Shown one piece after another: positions 60,606 through 64,000 of a DNA stretch of 64,000 nt. The DNA comes from Antarcticimicrobium sp. GTDB taxonomy: Bacteria; Pseudomonadota; Alphaproteobacteria; Rhodobacterales; Rhodobacteraceae. Position 1 is the first letter of the stretch, and each line of letters starts with the position of its first letter. The stretch covers positions 205,677-269,676 of the forward strand of contig NZ_JARGPK010000056.1 of NCBI RefSeq assembly GCF_029212575.1. The letters are read 5' to 3'. The translations under genes and the position numbers were made by a program. The notes under the pieces were generated by a model, which was not told where the DNA came from, did not search any database, and worked only from the letters and a program-made list of their open reading frames with translations.

Positions 60606-61340
60606 TCAGCCGCGCCCGATGTAGGGCATCTTGGTCGCCATCACCGTCATGAACTGCACGTTCGCCTCCAGCGGCAGGCCAGCCATGTGCAGCACCGATT
60701 TCGCCGCATCCTCCACCGCCATCGTGTCCATCGGCGGCGCGTCCGGGGCCTCGGCCTGCTGGCTCTCGGCCAGCCCGGCCACCATCGGCGTGCGCGCATT
60801 GCCGATGTCGATCTGGCCGCAGGCGATGTCGAACGGCCGCCCGTCGAGCGACAGGCTCCGCGTCAGCCCGGTGATCGCGTGTTTGGTCGCCGCGTAGGGC
60901 ACCGAATGCGGTCGCGGCACATGCGCGGCGATCGAGCCGTTGTTGATGATCCGCCCGCCCTGCGGGTCCTGCGCGCGCATCGCCGCGAAAGCCGACCGCG
61001 CGGCCAGGAACATGCCGTTGAGGTTCACGTTCACCGCCCGGAACCAGTCGTCCAGCGCGATCTCGTCGATGGTGCCGGGCGGGGTGAAGATGCCGGCGTT
61101 GTTGAACAGCACGTCGAGCCTGCCCGCCGTTCGGGTGAAGGTGGCGAATGCCGCCTCGACCGCCGCCGGATCGGTGACGTCGGCGGGCAGCACCACCGCG
61201 CCCGCCTGCCCCGCCGCCACCTCCTCCAGCGCCCCGGCACGGCGCGCCAGCAGACCCACCCGCCAGCCCTCGCGCAGGAACAATTCGGCGGTGGCCCGGC
61301 CGATGCCGGAACTGGCGCCGGTGATCAGGATGCTCTTCAT
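60606..61340 (-). CDS. SDR family oxidoreductase
   Basis: SILITGASSGIGRATAELFLREGWRVGLLAR; YAATKHAITGLTRSL. Confidence 0.92.
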   Translation of the reverse strand: MKSILITGASSGIGRATAELFLREGWRVGLLARRAGALEEVAAGQAGAVVLPADVTDPAAVEAAFATFTRTAGRLDVLFNNAGIFTPPGTIDEIALDDWFRAVNVNLNGMFLAARSAFAAMRAQDPQGGRIINNGSIAAHVPRPHSVPYAATKHAITGLTRSLSLDGRPFDIACGQIDIGNARTPMVAGLAESQQAEAPDAPPMDTMAVEDAAKSVLHMAGLPLEANVQFMTVMATKMPYIGRG

Positions 61341-62866
61341 ATTTCCTCCACCTGCAGTTCGAGCGGCGCCGGCGCGGCCGCACGCAGATCGTCCACCCGC
61401 AGCGGATAGGTGGGTTTCGACAGCCGGTTGCGCACCACCCAGATCAGCCGCTCCTGCGCCCGGGTGATCGCCACATAAGCCAGCCGTTTCCACAATGGCT
61501 GGCCGGCCTCGACCCGGCCCATGCGCGCGGCGGCGTAAAGATCGGGTGCAAAGACCTGCACCGTGTCCCACTGGCTGCCCTGCGCCTTGTGGATGGTCAC
61601 CGCCGATCCGTGCAGAAAGGTGGCCCCCATGCGCGCCGCGAAGGGGATGAACGGCTCTTCCTCGTCGGGCTTCTCGATCTTGATGATCGAGGCGGCGCTG
61701 ACCTGCGGATCCTCCGCCCCGATCACATGCAGGCGCGAAAACCCCGGCTTGCGTCCGGGCCCGAGATAGATCACCTGCGCCCCCTTGATCAGCCCGCGCG
61801 CCTCCAGATCCAGCCGCTTCTTGCGGTGCTTCAGCGGCAGTTCGATGCCGTCGCAGATCAGCGGCTCTCCGGCCAGCAGATCGTCCTCCGGCGCGCCATG
61901 CACCGACCGGAAGGCGGTGATCAGCCGGATCCGCGTGGCATTGCGCCAGACCAGAACCGGGCTGCGCGCCATCAGGTCCACCTCGACCCTCTGGCCCCAG
62001 ACAACCCGGTCGTCGCTCCGGGCCTTGTCCTCGACCATGCGCTCGAAATCCTCGAACTCCAGTTGCGGATCGGCCAGCGCATGGGCCAGGTCCAGGATCG
62101 GGTTGTCGGCCTCTTGCCGGTGGATGCGGTGCAGCTCCAGCTTGCGCCCCTCGGGCAGCGCGTCGAAAACCATGGCGCCGGACTGGTTCACCGGCGCCAG
62201 CTGCGCCGGATCGCCGAACAGCAGCAGGTTGGGAAAGATCTCTTTCAGATCGTTGAACTGCCGGTCGTCCAGCATCGAGGCCTCATCGACGAACCCGATG
62301 TCCAGAGGGTCCTCGCGCCGCTTCCAGCCGGTGATGAAATCCGATCCGCGCAGGCCGGCGGCGGCCAGCGCGCCGGGGATCGACTTGTTGTTCTGATAGA
62401 ACGCATGCGCCCGGTCCAGCGCCGCGTCGCTCAGCCCCTCGATCTCGGGCCGCTCGCCGTTTCCGGCCAGCCATTCGGCGATGCGCTCGTACTCCGGATC
62501 GTAGACCGGGGTATAGAGGATGCGGTGAATGGTGGTCGCCGGCACGCCGCGGAACCGCAGCACGCTCGCGGCCTTGTTGGTCGGCGCGAGGATCGCAAGC
62601 GTGCGCCGGTCGCGCCGTTTGCGCCCCTCGTAATCGCCCGACACCACGTCGACCCCGGCCTCGTCCAGCGCCTTGTAGAGCTCGGCCAGAAGCAGCGTCT
62701 TGCCCGATCCCGCCTTGCCTATCAGCGCCATCACCCCGGCACCCTTGTCCGTCGGCGGGGTCAGCGACCCGTCGTCAAGATCAACCCCGGCCCCGCGCAG
62801 CATTTCGGCCACGCTGTCATAGGCGCTGGCCTGGTCCTCGGAAAAGGTGATCGCTGTATCTGTCAT
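61337..62866 (-). CDS. ATP-dependent helicase (UvrD/RecD-like, AAA_30)
   Basis: VMALIGKAGSGKTLLLAELYKAL; IGFVDEASMLDDRQFNDL; GSAVTIHKAQGSQWDTV; YVAITRAQERLIWV. Confidence 0.9.
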   Translation of the reverse strand: MTDTAITFSEDQASAYDSVAEMLRGAGVDLDDGSLTPPTDKGAGVMALIGKAGSGKTLLLAELYKALDEAGVDVVSGDYEGRKRRDRRTLAILAPTNKAASVLRFRGVPATTIHRILYTPVYDPEYERIAEWLAGNGERPEIEGLSDAALDRAHAFYQNNKSIPGALAAAGLRGSDFITGWKRREDPLDIGFVDEASMLDDRQFNDLKEIFPNLLLFGDPAQLAPVNQSGAMVFDALPEGRKLELHRIHRQEADNPILDLAHALADPQLEFEDFERMVEDKARSDDRVVWGQRVEVDLMARSPVLVWRNATRIRLITAFRSVHGAPEDDLLAGEPLICDGIELPLKHRKKRLDLEARGLIKGAQVIYLGPGRKPGFSRLHVIGAEDPQVSAASIIKIEKPDEEEPFIPFAARMGATFLHGSAVTIHKAQGSQWDTVQVFAPDLYAAARMGRVEAGQPLWKRLAYVAITRAQERLIWVVRNRLSKPTYPLRVDDLRAAAPAPLELQVEEI

Positions 62867-62926
62867 TGCGCGACCCTATCGCGCCACCCCCGAAGGCACC
62901 AGATACAAGCCGCCAGGACGCGCCGC

Positions 62927-63112
62927 CTAATCCGGCCCCGGCTCGGCCCGGCGCGCGGTGGTTTCGTCTCCCTCGCGGCCGATGTCCTCCAGGTCGGCGC
63001 GGGCGACCTCGAAGGCCTGGCTCAGGTGGTCTTCCAGCCGGCACAGTTTGTTTTGAGATGCATAGGTTTTCAGGTCCTCCAGAACGGCCAGAATCCAATG
63101 CAACCGCGACAT
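62927..63112 (-). CDS. Small hypothetical protein (61 aa)
   Basis: ORF MSRLHWILAVLEDLKTYASQNKLCRLEDHLSQAFEVARADLEDIG... downstream of an AT-rich promoter-like region. Confidence 0.6.
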   Translation of the reverse strand: MSRLHWILAVLEDLKTYASQNKLCRLEDHLSQAFEVARADLEDIGREGDETTARRAEPGPD

Positions 63113-63205
63113 CGTTAATCTTTCTTAGCAAGAATTGTATTTCCGTATAACAACCCTTGGTAATCCGATTATAAAATTTCTGCAACGAATTGTACAAATG
63201 ACGAA

Positions 63206-63231
63206 CCCCGCGACGCGCCTGCGCCGCGGGG
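63206..63231 (-). terminator. Hairpin downstream of ccr (weak T tract)
   Basis: CCCCGCG / CGCGGGG arms, followed on the minus strand by TTCGTCATTTG. Confidence 0.4.
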
Positions 63232-63253
63232 CTAAGACAGGATCTTTCGTGAC

Positions 63254-64000
63254 CTACTTGCGGCCGGCTTCCAACACCTCTTCGAAGGTGCGCAGCCCGG
63301 TCCGCGGCGATTGCACCAGCACCGACATGTTGCCCGGCTTGTGCTCGTTACGCAGCATCTTCATATGCGCCTTGGGCAGGTCGTCCCAGGTGAACACCTC
63401 GGACATGCAGGGATCGAGCCGACGCTCCAGCATCAGCCGGTTGGCCGAGGCCGCCTGTTTCAGATGCGCAAAGTGCGAGCCCTGCAGCCGTTTCTGGTGC
63501 ATCCACATGTAGCGGACGTCGAAGGTGCAGTTGAAGCCCGAGGTGCCGGCACAGATCACCACCATCCCACCCTTCTTGCAGACCAGCGATGACACCGGGA
63601 AGGTCGCCTCGCCCGGGTGCTCGAACACCATGTCGACGCTCACGCCCTTGCCGGTGATGTCCCAGATCGCCTTGCCGAACTTGCGTGCCTCTTTCAGCCA
63701 GTCGTTGTATTCCGGCGTGTTGACGGTGGGCAGACGGCCCCAGCAATTGAAATCCTTGCGGTTGATCACGCCCTTGGCGCCCAGGTCCATGACGAACTGG
63801 CGCTTGTCCTCGTCGCTGATCACGCCGATGGCATTGGCGCCCGCGGTGTTGATCAGCTGGATCGCATAGGAGCCCAGACCGCCCGAGGCGCCCCAGACCA
63901 GAACGTTCTGGCCGGGCTTGAGATCGTGCGGGTGGTGGCCGAACAGCATCCGATAGGCGGTGGCCAGCGTCAGCGTGTAACAGGCGCTCTCCTCCCAGGT
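63254..64000 (-). CDS. ccr: Crotonyl-CoA carboxylase/reductase, C-terminal part (truncated by window end)
   Basis: MLFGHHPHDLKPGQNVLVWGASGGLGSYAIQLINTAGANAIGVISDEDKRQFVMDLGAKGVINRKDFNCWG; frame open to base 64000. Confidence 0.93.
   Translation of the reverse strand, partial: TWEESACYTLTLATAYRMLFGHHPHDLKPGQNVLVWGASGGLGSYAIQLINTAGANAIGVISDEDKRQFVMDLGAKGVINRKDFNCWGRLPTVNTPEYNDWLKEARKFGKAIWDITGKGVSVDMVFEHPGEATFPVSSLVCKKGGMVVICAGTSGFNCTFDVRYMWMHQKRLQGSHFAHLKQAASANRLMLERRLDPCMSEVFTWDDLPKAHMKMLRNEHKPGNMSVLVQSPRTGLRTFEEVLEAGRK

Overview
The window is a GC-rich chromosomal segment that looks like a Rhodobacteraceae (Roseobacter-group) alphaproteobacterium, judged from gene content and protein motifs. 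It is mostly core and housekeeping genes: FtsX-type ABC exporter, NsrR-like regulator, gltX, nadE, leuA, the mreBCD-mrdA-rodA cell-shape cluster, dut/coaBC, rpoH, cobU/cobC, comM, gshB/yraN/rsmI, glnD, murJ, trpS, ilvE, tsaB/rimI, a BMP-type (nucleoside-class) ABC transporter, tandem TauE/SafE exporters, and the end of crotonyl-CoA carboxylase/reductase. I saw no convincing tRNA, rRNA, CRISPR, prophage or IS element. The most interesting signals are: (1) an unannotated, probably (near-)leaderless Leu/Ile-rich leader peptide whose stop codon lies in a perfect 10-bp hairpin arm just upstream of leuA (candidate leucine attenuator); (2) a secreted MORN-repeat protein with nested 23-aa, 46-aa and 207-aa periodicity; (3) a tandem TauE/SafE duplication with an exact 1011-bp offset and a patch that looks gene-converted; (4) a LysE exporter gene translationally coupled between the two permease genes of a BMP-type ABC operon; (5) an alpha/beta hydrolase split by an apparent single-base frameshift; (6) an orphan RTX/P-domain subtilase; and several hairpins, operators and regulatory sites. 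All calls come from reading the sequence; no database search was run.
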